50,236 bases of DNA, from positions 1 to 50,236 of the forward strand of contig JAGOKF010000021.1 in the NCBI GenBank assembly GCA_017994695.1. The letters run 5' to 3'. Positions 32,030-39,978 of the stretch are shown here, piece after piece. The DNA comes from Myxococcota bacterium. Lineage in GTDB: Bacteria; Myxococcota_A; UBA9042; DTJE01. Position 1 is the stretch's first letter. Each line of letters opens with the position of its first letter. A program made the position numbers and the translations under genes. A model generated the notes under the pieces. That model searched no databases. It saw only the letters and a program-made list of their open reading frames with translations, and was not told where the DNA came from.

Positions 32030-32353
32030 CTACCGGGGCGCCGCTGCAGGCGCCGGGGGGGCCGTCTCTCCGGCGGGAGCCGGAGCCGCCTCCGCGGCGG
32101 GAGCCGGAGCCGCCTCGACCGCCGGGGGCTTTCGGGTCGGGGTGCCGATTTCCTCGTTGGCCAGTTCGATGTATCTCGGGACGTTGGCCAGATATCCGAG
32201 GCATTCGTCCTGGATGGTCAGGCGGCCGGCCGTCTCGCAGGCCCGGGTTCCGGGAGCCGCCTCGCAGACCTGGCTGGCCAGCTGCTTGCAGGGTTTCGAC
32301 GCGCAGGACGACAGGGCCAGCGTCGCCGCCACGGCCCAGAACAGATTCCTCAC
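32030..32353 (-). CDS. Small Ala/Pro-rich lipoprotein
   Basis: 107 residues from a GTG at 32353, chosen because GGAGGAGG sits just upstream; the open frame reaching 33034 is noise across the tRNA. The signal NLFWAVAATLALSSC is a lipobox type. The mature part has four more cysteines (KPCKQLASQVCEAAPGTRAC) in a compact helical domain, then an Ala/Pro/Glu-rich tail with near-perfect short repeats (VEAAPAPAAEAAPAPAG), probably extended. A TATACT for this strand lies at 32388-32383. Function unknown. Confidence 0.75.
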   Translation of the reverse strand: MRNLFWAVAATLALSSCASKPCKQLASQVCEAAPGTRACETAGRLTIQDECLGYLANVPRYIELANEEIGTPTRKPPAVEAAPAPAAEAAPAPAGETAPPAPAAAPR

Positions 32354-32465
32354 GATCGCCTCCTCCGGAATCGAGAGGGCGGAGTATACCACAGCCCGTC
32401 CCCGCGCGACCCGGAACCTGCATCGGCCAAGGGCCGGGCGAGGCGGACCCGGGTTTCCCAGGGAC

Positions 32466-32493
32466 TTGACAGCCGCGTGCCGGAAGATAGGAT
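32466..32493 (+). promoter_or_regulatory. Promoter of tRNA-Leu
   Basis: Perfect TTGACA (32466-32471), 16-base spacer, TAGGAT (32488-32493), about 25 bases before the 5' end of the mature tRNA. Transcription probably continues into the following lipoprotein genes. Confidence 0.75.
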
Positions 32494-32517
32494 CACCGAC
32501 GCCTTGGCGCCGTTTCC

Positions 32518-32601
32518 GCGAGAGTGGTGGAATGGCAGACACGCTAGCTTGAGGTGCTAGTGGAAGATTTTTCCGTGGGGGTTCAAGTCCCCCCTCTCGC
32601 A
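32518..32601 (+). tRNA. tRNA-Leu(GAG)
   Basis: 84-nucleotide class II tRNA. The acceptor stem GCGAGAG pairs with CTCTCGC; the anticodon stem CTAGC/GCTAG encloses the loop TTGAGGT with anticodon GAG (reads CUC/CUU). A long variable arm contains TGGAAGATTTTTCCG, and the T arm is GGGGG-TTCAAGT-CCCCC. The discriminator is A, and CCA is not encoded (ACCC follows). No further tRNA is seen beside it. Confidence 0.97.
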
Positions 32602-33003
32602 CCCTCCTTTCGTCGATGGGCATGGCTGGGGCTGGTGGCCCTGGTTTCCTGCGTGCAGACGCCGGAGGATTTCTCCCGGGCCGTCCAGGTGGGATGGCAG
32701 AGGGCGGCCGGGCATCCCACCCCGGAGGTTCTCGGGCTGCTGACGCCGGCTTCCCGGGACCTGGTGCAGGGGATCGACCGCCGGGGGCAGTGGCCCGGGC
32801 TGCGGCAGCGCGTGATGGACGCCCTGGCCGACGCCCGGGTCCAGGAATCCTCCGAGGGGACCCCCAACCGGGTCCTCCGGCGTCCCGATGGTCCGGCGCT
32901 GCTGCTGGTCCGGGACGGCTGGGGCTGGAGGCTGGACCTCGTCCTGTCGGAGGGGATCTGGCCCGCGGGAGGTCCTGGCGAGGGCTATTCGCGACCCTGG
33001 TGA
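32575..33003 (+). CDS. Small lipoprotein whose reading frame enters the tRNA-Leu gene
   Basis: The frame from about 32608 reads FRRWAWLGLVALVSC, a convincing lipoprotein signal, then ~117 residues ending in PDGPALLLVRDGWGWRLDLV, similar in layout to the next gene's product. No ATG, GTG or TTG lies in frame between the tRNA 3' end and the signal. The nearest in-frame starts are GTGs inside the tRNA, at 32575 (GGAAG upstream, in the variable arm) and 32554. The ATG at 32616 is in another frame but would fit if one G of the GGGG near 32629 were extra. I list 32575 as the best start; the true start is uncertain. Function unknown. Confidence 0.5.
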   Translation: MGVQVPPLAPSFRRWAWLGLVALVSCVQTPEDFSRAVQVGWQRAAGHPTPEVLGLLTPASRDLVQGIDRRGQWPGLRQRVMDALADARVQESSEGTPNRVLRRPDGPALLLVRDGWGWRLDLVLSEGIWPAGGPGEGYSRPW

Positions 33004-33032
33004 GCCTTCCCGGGCAGGGACAGGAGGATCGC

Positions 33033-33440
33033 ATGCGGCGCGGGATGATCCGGTGGCTGGCCGGGGTGATCTGCGTGGGGGTCCTGGGAGCCTGTTCTCC
33101 TTCCCCCTCCAGGGTCTTCCAGAAGATGCAGCAGGCCGCCCGGGACGGGGACCGGAAGGCCTTCGTCTCCCATTTTTCGGAAAAATCCAGGCCCTTCGCC
33201 GAGGCCCTGCTGGCCCTCTATGCCGCCGAGTACCCGAAGGACGGCAACCGGCCCGACCCCCTGAGCCAGATCACCCTCGGGGAGGTCCGGGGGCAGACCG
33301 TGGACGGGGAGAGGGCCGAGGTCCAGGTCTCGGTGGCCGGGTCTTCGCCCCGGGTGCTGGTCTTCGTCCGGGAGGGCCGGGCCTGGAAACTGGACGTCGA
33401 GGAGACCGACCGCCGGAACCAGGGCCTTCCCGAGGAGTGA
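33033..33440 (+). CDS. Small lipoprotein (DUF4878-like layout)
   Basis: 135 residues. The ATG at 33033 has AGGAGG upstream. The signal ends in VLGAC-S. The mature part begins with a helix pattern (VFQKMQQAARDGDRKAFVSH) and ends in beta strands (VDGERAEVQVSVAG, RVLVFVREGRAWKLDVEE), the NTF2-like plan seen in DUF4878-type lipoproteins; that assignment is tentative. It is 29 bases after a probable paralogue and 5 bases before the class II aldolase gene, so the three are likely co-transcribed. Longer upstream start rejected. Confidence 0.8.
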   Translation: MRRGMIRWLAGVICVGVLGACSPSPSRVFQKMQQAARDGDRKAFVSHFSEKSRPFAEALLALYAAEYPKDGNRPDPLSQITLGEVRGQTVDGERAEVQVSVAGSSPRVLVFVREGRAWKLDVEETDRRNQGLPEE

Positions 33441-33445
33441 TCGCG

Positions 33446-34108
33446 ATGGGGTCGATCCCCCGCCTGGACGAGGCCTCGGCCCGGGAAGCCGTGGTCGAGA
33501 TCGGTCGAAGGATGCACGAACGCGGCCTCATCGCCGGGGCCGAGGGGAACGTCAGCGTCCGCCTGTCACCCCGGCGGCTGCTGATCACCCCCTCGGGGGC
33601 CAACAAGGGATTCCTGCGCCCGGGGGACCTGGTGACGATCGACCTGGATGGACGGCCCGAGGAAAGGCGCCGGCGGGTCTCGTCGGAGGTGCGGCTGCAC
33701 CTGGCATCCTACCGGGTCCGGGAGGACGTGGGGGCGGTGATCCATGCCCACCCGCCGACGGCCGTGGCCCTGACCCTGGCCGGCATTTCGCTCGATCCTC
33801 CCCTGGTTCCCGAGTTGTTGACCGCCCTGGGGCCCGTGCCCACCGCCCCCTACGCGACCCCGTCCACCGAGGAACTGGCCGAGGGGGTGGTCGGCAAGTT
33901 CCTCGAGGCGGACGTGGTGCTGATGGAGCGCCACGGAGCGGTCTGCCTGGGACCGGACCTCGTCACCGCCTACGACCGCCTGGAGTCCCTGGAACACAAC
34001 GCCCGGATTGCCTTCATGGCCTTCTCCCTGGGGACCCCGACCCCGCTGCCCGCCGCCGAGCGGGCCCGGCTGGAGCGCATGGCGGCGGCCGACCGCTCCC
34101 GGCGCTGA
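33446..34108 (+). CDS. Class II aldolase (FucA / AraD family)
   Basis: 220 residues. The zinc ligands and base match L-fuculose-1-phosphate aldolase spacing: Glu81, His100, His102 and His163, which is E. coli FucA's Glu73/His92/His94/His155 shifted uniformly by eight. The phosphate-binding segments GAEGNVSVRL and TPSGANKG are present. Such enzymes cleave sugar phosphates into DHAP and an aldehyde (lactaldehyde for deoxysugars). That could feed the aldehyde dehydrogenase of the BMC operon 13 kb away, because class II aldolases are the signature enzymes of some other BMCs. The link is inference. No obvious targeting helix is seen. It starts 5 bases after the lipoprotein stop, and its own SD is poor, suggesting translational coupling. 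Confidence 0.9.
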   Translation: MGSIPRLDEASAREAVVEIGRRMHERGLIAGAEGNVSVRLSPRRLLITPSGANKGFLRPGDLVTIDLDGRPEERRRRVSSEVRLHLASYRVREDVGAVIHAHPPTAVALTLAGISLDPPLVPELLTALGPVPTAPYATPSTEELAEGVVGKFLEADVVLMERHGAVCLGPDLVTAYDRLESLEHNARIAFMAFSLGTPTPLPAAERARLERMAAADRSRR

Positions 34109-34147
34109 CCTTCCCCTCGCGGGTGCCGCGTCCCGGGGCCGGGGGGA

Positions 34148-34822
34148 TCAGTGGCCCTCCCACAGGTGCAGTGCCAGCGTGGCGACCCCCAGCAGCAGCA
34201 GCAGGCCGCCGATCACCAGCCGCTCGTGGTGGGCCAGCCAGCCGAAGCGGATCGCCCGGGCTCCCTGCCAGGCCAGGAGCCCGAGGACCAGCATCACGGC
34301 GATGGTTCCCAGGCCCGACATCACGGTCAGCAGCAGCACGAACCACACGTTCCCGAAGGGGGCGGCGCTGACGAAGATGGGGACCATCGCCTCGCAGGGC
34401 GAGAGGGCCAGAGCCAGGATCAGGGTCAGCGTGGCCGCCCGGTCGGTCATGCCCCTGGCCGCCTCCTGGTGCAGGTCCGCATGGTGGTGGGGGTGGTGAT
34501 GGTGCGCCAGGTCCATCAGCAGGTACACCAGTCCGCTCCCCATCAGGATGATCGCCGGCAGCACGTGGGAAACGGGATCCAGCACGGACTGGAGGGCCAC
34601 TCCCAGGAGCAGGATGGCCATGGCGATCCCGCCGGAGACGGCGGTGTGGGCCACTCCGGCAGCCAGCATCACCCGCAGGGTCCGGGCCAGGCTCCAGCCC
34701 TGGGCCCGCCCGATCAGCACGAAGGGGGCCCAGTGGTTCGGCAGCAGGCCGTGGACCGCCGATACCAGGGCGGCCCCTGCCAGGATGCCGCTTCCCTGCG
34801 CTCCTCCCGGGATCTCCAGCAT
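34148..34822 (-). CDS. Integral membrane protein with His-rich loop (NiCoT/RcnA-like), putative metal exporter
   Basis: 224 residues, six hydrophobic segments. The first TM region has VHGLLPNHWAPFVLIGRAQ, recalling the HxxxxDH-type motif of the NiCoT/RcnA/HupE superfamily. The central cytoplasmic loop is histidine-rich (HHHHPHHHADLHQE), typical of metal-binding loops in nickel/cobalt transporters. SPCEAMVPIF in TM4 resembles cytochrome-biogenesis/TauE-like membrane proteins. Metal transport is the best guess; the metal is unknown. GGGGAGGAGG precedes the ATG at 34822, and the gene follows proC after 17 bases. Confidence 0.65.
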   Translation of the reverse strand: MLEIPGGAQGSGILAGAALVSAVHGLLPNHWAPFVLIGRAQGWSLARTLRVMLAAGVAHTAVSGGIAMAILLLGVALQSVLDPVSHVLPAIILMGSGLVYLLMDLAHHHHPHHHADLHQEAARGMTDRAATLTLILALALSPCEAMVPIFVSAAPFGNVWFVLLLTVMSGLGTIAVMLVLGLLAWQGARAIRFGWLAHHERLVIGGLLLLLGVATLALHLWEGH

Positions 34823-34839
34823 CTCGCGCCTCCTCCCCC

Positions 34840-35673
34840 TCACCGATCCGTCCGAGAAGCCTCCCGGCCCAGTTCCTCGGCCCGGTCCCGGGCCTTCCGG
34901 ACCGCCTCCTGGAGGTGCTGTTGGAAATTCACGTGGTCCAGCCAGGTCATCGCCGCGTGGGTCGTCCCCTGGGGCGAGGTGACCTGGGCCCGCAACTGCC
35001 GGGGGCTCCGGGCCGTCTCCACCACCAGTTTGGCCGCCCCGTAGGCCGTCTGCCGGACCAGCGCCCGGCTCAGCGTCTCGGGCAGCCCGACCGCCTGTCC
35101 GGCCTCGATCAGGCCCTCCAGCAGGTAGAACAGGTAGGCCGGCCCGGTCCCCGACAGGGCGGTCACCGCATCCATCATGGCCTCGTCCACCTGCACCGTG
35201 ACGCCCACCGCCGACAGGATCTGGGACGCCACCAGGGCCTGTTCCGGGGATCCGTGGCGGCCCAGGCAGAACGGGGAAATCGCCTCTCCCACCAGGGCCG
35301 GCGTGTTGGGCATGGCCCGGATCACCGGGATGTTCCGGCCGACGAAGGACTCGATGAAGGCCGTGGAGATTCCTGCGGCGATGCTGATGACCACCTGCCC
35401 TTCCTGGAAGCAGTCCGAGAGGCCCTCCAGGACCTCCCGGATCACCTGGGGCTTTACCGCCAGCAGCACGATGTCGGCCTCCCGGACCAGTTCGCAGTTG
35501 TCCCGCGTGGTCCGGATGCCCCACTGATCCCTCAGCCAGGCCAGGGCGACCTCGGACCGGCGGCTCGCGATGACCTGCCGGGGCTCCACGATGCAGGCCT
35601 TCAGCAGCCCCCCGATCAGGGCCTCTCCCATGTTGCCGGCTCCCAGCACACCGATCGTGGCCCGATCCAGCAT
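34840..35673 (-). CDS. proC: Pyrroline-5-carboxylate reductase
   Basis: 277 residues: the Rossmann NAD(P)H motif IGVLGAGNMGEALIGGLL, VKPQVIREVL, RAMPNTPALVGEA and the dimerisation/active-site signature ALSGTGPAYLFYLLEGLIEA. It makes the last step of proline synthesis in the cytoplasm. GGAGAAG precedes the ATG at 35673. It lies 13 bases after a Ser/Thr kinase gene, so kinase, proC and the membrane protein form one run. An overlapping opposite-frame reading at 34148-35524 is spurious. Confidence 0.97.
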   Translation of the reverse strand: MLDRATIGVLGAGNMGEALIGGLLKACIVEPRQVIASRRSEVALAWLRDQWGIRTTRDNCELVREADIVLLAVKPQVIREVLEGLSDCFQEGQVVISIAAGISTAFIESFVGRNIPVIRAMPNTPALVGEAISPFCLGRHGSPEQALVASQILSAVGVTVQVDEAMMDAVTALSGTGPAYLFYLLEGLIEAGQAVGLPETLSRALVRQTAYGAAKLVVETARSPRQLRAQVTSPQGTTHAAMTWLDHVNFQQHLQEAVRKARDRAEELGREASRTDR

Positions 35674-35686
35674 GGCGTCTTCTCCG

Positions 35687-36802
35687 CTACCTCGGAAGGC
35701 TCCATCCGAACAGCGCCATCACCAGCGCTGCCGCCAGCACGAGGCCGGCTCCGATGACCAGCCACGGCAGGGCCCCGGATCCCGCCGGCGCCTTCTCCTC
35801 GCGGTCCTCCCCCGCCGCGGGAACCGCGGTCCTGGCGGCCGTGGCCTTGCGACTCCGGCGGCCTGCCCGGGCCGGGGCCTCGGCCGCCTCCTGGACCGCC
35901 TGGGCCAGATGGACGACTCCCGCCTCCTCCCGGTCCGGGACGGCCTCCCGGATGGCCCGGCGCATCTCCTCGGCCGTCTGGAAGCGCTCCTTCGGCCTCG
36001 GGGCCAGGGCGGTGGCGATCACCTCCCGCAGGGCGTCTCCCCCGGGCAGCCGGGCGATCCGATCCGGGTCGAGTCCCTGCCGGGCCTTGCGGCGGATCTC
36101 CTCGGTGTCCGATCCTTCGAAGGGATGGCCCCCCTCCAGCATCGCCACCAGCAGCAGTCCCACGGAATACAGGTCCGCCTGGGGCCCGACCCGGGAACCC
36201 GCGGCCTGTTCGGGGGCCATGTAGCCCACCTTTCCCTTGACCACCCCCGTCCGGGTCCGCTCCTCCCGCCAGGGGCCCGTGGCGATGCCGAAGTCGCACA
36301 CCTTCACCGTTCCCGAACGGTCCACCAGCACGTTCTGGGGGCTGACGTCCCGGTGGATGACCCCCGCCGGCTCGCTCCCCTGGGTCAGGCCGTGGGCGTA
36401 GGCCAGGGCCCTCAGCACCTGGTCCGCCACGGAGGCCGCCGCCTCCACCGGGAGCCCCCGGGCCTTCCGGCGTCGGCCCCCCGGCTTCAGCAGCCTGGAC
36501 AGGCTGACCCCGTCCACGTATTCCATCGCCAGGTAATAGCGCCCGTCGGCCTCGCCGAACTCGAGCACGTGGGCGATGTTCGGGTGGTTCAGGCGGGCCC
36601 CCAGCCTGGCCTCGTCCACGAACATGCGGACCAGGTCCGGGTCCGAGGCCGCGTCCTCCAGCAGCACCTTGACCGCCACCGGCTTCTCGAACCCCATCGG
36701 CCCCGGCAGTCGGGCCCGGTAGACCGTGGCCATCCCGCCGCTTCCGATCGCCTCGACGACCTCGTACTTGCCGAACTGGAGCACACGGTCTCGGGAAGGC
36801 AC
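35687..36802 (-). CDS. Serine/threonine protein kinase with C-terminal membrane anchor
   Basis: 371 residues from a GTG at 36802 (GAGGAG upstream). It has a complete kinase domain: GSGGMATVYRA, the Lys in VAVKVLLE, catalytic HRDVSPQNVLV, DFGIA and MAPEQA. DVSPQN rather than DLKPEN is a variant common in myxobacterial kinases. A basic Ala/Arg-rich linker leads to one TM near the C-terminus (LPWLVIGAGLVLAAALVMAL), leaving almost nothing outside, so it lacks a sensor domain and should be a tail-anchored kinase. It lies between asnS and proC on the same strand. Confidence 0.95.
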   Translation of the reverse strand: MPSRDRVLQFGKYEVVEAIGSGGMATVYRARLPGPMGFEKPVAVKVLLEDAASDPDLVRMFVDEARLGARLNHPNIAHVLEFGEADGRYYLAMEYVDGVSLSRLLKPGGRRRKARGLPVEAAASVADQVLRALAYAHGLTQGSEPAGVIHRDVSPQNVLVDRSGTVKVCDFGIATGPWREERTRTGVVKGKVGYMAPEQAAGSRVGPQADLYSVGLLLVAMLEGGHPFEGSDTEEIRRKARQGLDPDRIARLPGGDALREVIATALAPRPKERFQTAEEMRRAIREAVPDREEAGVVHLAQAVQEAAEAPARAGRRSRKATAARTAVPAAGEDREEKAPAGSGALPWLVIGAGLVLAAALVMALFGWSLPR

Positions 36803-36853
36803 GAAGGGTCACTCCTCACCGGGTTCTCCCCGGATCCTCCGGGGGCCGCCTCC

Positions 36854-38146
36854 TCAGGGATAGATCTTCTCGAGCATCCGGGGAAAGGCGATGGTCTCCC
36901 GGATGTGGGGCAGCCCGCAGATCCACGCGACCGTCCGCTCCAGGCCCAGGCCGAAGCCCGAGTGGGGCACGCTGCCGAAGCGCCGGAGGTCCAGGTACCA
37001 CTGGAACGCCTCCCGGGGAAGGCCGTGGGCGTCGATGGCCGCCAGCAGCACCGACAGGTCCTCCTCCCGCTGGCCGCCGCCGATCACCTCGCCGTAGCCC
37101 TCGGGTGCCAGGACGTCCATGCTCAGGCAGTGGACCGGGTCCTCCGGGTCCCGTTTCATGTAGAACGCCTTCACCGCCGTGGGGTAGCGGTGCACGATGA
37201 TTGGCCGATCGAACTGCCGGGTCAGGATCGTCTCGTCGTCGCCGCCGAAATCGTCCCCGTCGGGGATGTCGCTCCCGTGTTCCCGGAGGATGCGGACGGC
37301 CTCCCGGTAGTGGAGGCGCGGGAAGGGCTTTCGGATCGCCTCCAGGGGTTTCAGGTCCCGTTCCAGGATCTCCAGTTCCCTCCGCCGGGACTCCAGCACC
37401 CGGCCCACCACCTCGACCAGGAAGTCCTCTGCGACCCGCATGTTCTCTTCCAGGTCGCAGAAGGCCATTTCCGGTTCCACCATCCAGAACTCCATCAGGT
37501 GGCGCCGGGTCTTGCTCTTCTCGGCCCGGAAGGTCGGGCCGAAGCAGTACACCTTTCCGAAGGCTGCCGCCGTGGCCTCGTTGTACAACTGCCCGCTCTG
37601 GGTCAGGTAGGCCTTCTCCCCGAAGAAATCCAGGCCGAAGAGGGTGGTGGTCCCTTCGCACGCGGAGGGAGTCAGGATCGGCGTGTCCACCAGCAGGAAC
37701 CCGTGCCCGTCGAAATAGTCCCGGATGGCCTTCACGATGGCCGCCCGGACCCGGAGGATGGCATGCTGCCGCCGGGACCGGAGCCAGAGGTGGCGATGTT
37801 CCATCAGGAAGGCGGTGCCGTGCTCCTTCGGCTGGATGGGGTAGGGCTCCGCCGCCGCGAGGACCCGGAAGTCCTGGACGTCCATCTCGAACCCGATGGG
37901 GCTCCGGGGGTCCGCCCGGATCGTGCCCCGGACCTCCACGCTGGATTCCTGGGGGCAGTGGTCCGCCGCCTGGAAGGACTCCTCCGGGACCTGGTTCCGG
38001 ACCATCACGCACTGGATGGTCCCGGTCCCGTCCCGGACCTGGAGGAACTGGATCCGGCCGCTGGACCGCCGGGCCGCCAGCCATCCCTGCAACACGACCG
38101 ATTGCCCGACGAACCGGTCGATTCCTTCCACCGTGACGTCCACCAT
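36854..38146 (-). CDS. asnS: Asparaginyl-tRNA synthetase
   Basis: 430 residues. The N-terminal OB-fold anticodon-binding domain ([20 protein letters not shown]) is followed by the class II core with motif 2 [20 protein letters not shown], the AsnRS-specific [13 protein letters not shown] and motif 3 [12 protein letters not shown]. It charges tRNA-Asn with asparagine. The ATG at 38146 has GGGGAGGG upstream; the 600-residue upstream extension of the frame is antisense to the Glt-like gene and is rejected. It is divergent from the gltE-like gene and heads the run with a kinase, proC and a membrane protein. Confidence 0.97.
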   Translation of the reverse strand: MVDVTVEGIDRFVGQSVVLQGWLAARRSSGRIQFLQVRDGTGTIQCVMVRNQVPEESFQAADHCPQESSVEVRGTIRADPRSPIGFEMDVQDFRVLAAAEPYPIQPKEHGTAFLMEHRHLWLRSRRQHAILRVRAAIVKAIRDYFDGHGFLLVDTPILTPSACEGTTTLFGLDFFGEKAYLTQSGQLYNEATAAAFGKVYCFGPTFRAEKSKTRRHLMEFWMVEPEMAFCDLEENMRVAEDFLVEVVGRVLESRRRELEILERDLKPLEAIRKPFPRLHYREAVRILREHGSDIPDGDDFGGDDETILTRQFDRPIIVHRYPTAVKAFYMKRDPEDPVHCLSMDVLAPEGYGEVIGGGQREEDLSVLLAAIDAHGLPREAFQWYLDLRRFGSVPHSGFGLGLERTVAWICGLPHIRETIAFPRMLEKIYP

Positions 38147-38279
38147 GCGATCCCTCCCCGGAGGCCGCGCAAGAGTAGCAGAGGCGGGGCCGTCCGTCCA
38201 CGACCCGGTTCCCCGGAACCGCGACCGGGGCACCTCCGAAACTCCCGGTGGGTGGCGATGGAGGCCGCGAACCATTGCC

Positions 38280-38307
38280 TTGACAGGGGCAAGGATGCTG
38301 CGATAAT
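38280..38307 (+). promoter_or_regulatory. Strong sigma-70-like promoter of the Glt-like cluster
   Basis: TTGACA (38280-38285), 16-base spacer, GATAAT (38302-38307): the same hexamers and spacing as the NuoB/BMC-T promoter at 8779-8752. The -10 overlaps an in-frame ATG at 38306, which therefore cannot be the start and fixes the start of the next gene at 38342. Confidence 0.8.
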
Positions 38308-38341
38308 GAGCCAACCCGCGGACTTTGAAAGAGGTACGCTC

Positions 38342-39937
38342 ATGCGCAGAATCGTTCCCGTCGGGAGCCTGGTCGCCCTCGGGGTGTTTCTGGCCGTTCC
38401 CTCGACTGCGCAGACGGTCTCCCCCGAGCCGGCGGCCGTCTCGGGCTCCCAGGGCGCCTTCTCGCTGGTGCTGAACGAGGGCAAGCGCCTGGCCGGAATG
38501 GGCCGGCACTACGACGCCATCCTCCTCTTCAACCGCGTGCTCTCGGAGGGCGACGAGTCGGCCCCCTACTTCCAGGAAGCCCAGTACGAGATGGGCGCGT
38601 CGCTGTTCGCGCTGCGGTTCTACGTGAGCGCCCGGATCTACTTCGAGCGGGTGGCCGAGGCGGGACCCCAGCACGTCCGGTACAAGGAAGCGCTTCCGTA
38701 CCTGGTTCGCATCCACCGCGAGATCCCCGGGGAGACCGACGGCCTGTTCCGGCTCTCCTCCTACTCGCCGGACCTGTATCCCCTGGATCTGGCCGAGGAG
38801 GCGAGTTTCTACGTCGGGCAGTGGCACTACTACGAAGGCAACCTGGACGCGGCGCTGGAGAGCCTGTCCCGGGTGGGCGCCTCCCGGCCGGACCTCTTCG
38901 TCCGCGCCACCTATCTCCGGGGGGTCGTCCACGTCCGGCGGAACGAGGCCCGGCAGGCCGCCGAGGCCTTCCAGGAGGTCCTTCGCTTCCTGGAGACCGC
39001 GGGCAGTTTCGAGGGGAAGAACCGCTACCGGGAGATGGCGCTGATCGGGATGGCCCGCGTGTTCTACAGCGACGGGCAGAACAACCCGAAGCAGTACCAG
39101 ACCGCGATTCGCTACTACGAGCAGATCCCCGAGGACTCGGAGCAGTGGCTCGACAGCCTGTTCGAGCGGTCCTGGGCCTACTACATGATCGGGGATCACG
39201 CCCGGGCCCTCGGCAACCTGCTGACGGTGAGCAGCCCCTACTTCGAGGAGGAGTACTACCCCGAGGCGCTGGTGCTCCGGGCCATGATCTTCTTCAAGAA
39301 CTGCCGCTACGAGGAGGCCCTGGCCACCATCGACCCGTTCTACAAGGAGTACTTCGAGATCCACAAGGAACTGGAGCAGGTGCTGGCCCGCTATACGGTC
39401 CCGGTGGATTTCTACCAGTATCTCGCCTCGCTGTCCGTGGGCCGGGGGCCGACATTCTCCCTGAAGATGAAGAAGATCTTCAACGCGGCGCTGGCCGACG
39501 CGAAGTTGCGGCGGCTGTTCGGATACGTGGTGACCATCGGCCGCGAGATCGCCCAGGTCGAGGCGCTCCGGTCCAACCCCGTGGCGAAGCCGCTGGTGCA
39601 GATCCTGCTGCCCGAACTGCTGAACAGCCGGTCCCTGGCCATGAGCGAGTCGGGCCAACTGGCCCAGGAGCGCCTGGGCCGCGTCCGGAAGGAACTGAAG
39701 TCCCTGCTGTCCCAGGGGCTCAAGGTCCGCTTCGAGTCCCTGAACGCCCAGAAGGGGCTGCTCCGGGAGAGCGTCCGGCGCCAGCAGGTGACCGGCACCG
39801 CCTCCGCCGGGGTCCGGACCGACGGGAAGAAGGACCCCCTGCTGATCCAGTGGCCCTGGGACGGGGAGTACTGGAAGGATGAACTGGGGTCCTATCGCTA
39901 TCCCCTCCAGTCCTCCTGCGGTGGCGGCAACCCGTGA
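38342..39937 (+). CDS. gltE: Periplasmic TPR protein, GltE/AglT-like
   Basis: 531 residues. A cleavable signal peptide (cut likely after PSTAQ) precedes tetratricopeptide-like helices: [60 protein letters not shown]. The C-terminal third is helical and charged. Length, position ahead of a giant TPR gene and of an FHA/AgmX-type gene, and content fit GltE (AglT) of the Myxococcus adventurous-gliding complex, or the paralogous core complex found in non-gliding relatives. AGAGG precedes the ATG; the upstream ATG at 38306 lies in the promoter. The assignment to GltE is by context and memory. Confidence 0.72.
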   Translation: MRRIVPVGSLVALGVFLAVPSTAQTVSPEPAAVSGSQGAFSLVLNEGKRLAGMGRHYDAILLFNRVLSEGDESAPYFQEAQYEMGASLFALRFYVSARIYFERVAEAGPQHVRYKEALPYLVRIHREIPGETDGLFRLSSYSPDLYPLDLAEEASFYVGQWHYYEGNLDAALESLSRVGASRPDLFVRATYLRGVVHVRRNEARQAAEAFQEVLRFLETAGSFEGKNRYREMALIGMARVFYSDGQNNPKQYQTAIRYYEQIPEDSEQWLDSLFERSWAYYMIGDHARALGNLLTVSSPYFEEEYYPEALVLRAMIFFKNCRYEEALATIDPFYKEYFEIHKELEQVLARYTVPVDFYQYLASLSVGRGPTFSLKMKKIFNAALADAKLRRLFGYVVTIGREIAQVEALRSNPVAKPLVQILLPELLNSRSLAMSESGQLAQERLGRVRKELKSLLSQGLKVRFESLNAQKGLLRESVRRQQVTGTASAGVRTDGKKDPLLIQWPWDGEYWKDELGSYRYPLQSSCGGGNP

Positions 39938-39978
39938 GGCGCCTGAGGATTCTCTCCGATTCAACGGAGGCCTGTGAC

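Noticed and set aside
33173-33188. A/T-rich inverted repeat ATTTTT-CGG-AAAAAT as a terminator
   Set aside because: It lies inside the small lipoprotein coding region, which continues in frame with good sense; it encodes HFSEKS.
35570-38341. A 924-residue upstream extension of the GltE-like frame
   Set aside because: It is antisense to proC, kinase and asnS; the promoter at 38280-38307 and the signal peptide place the start at 38342.
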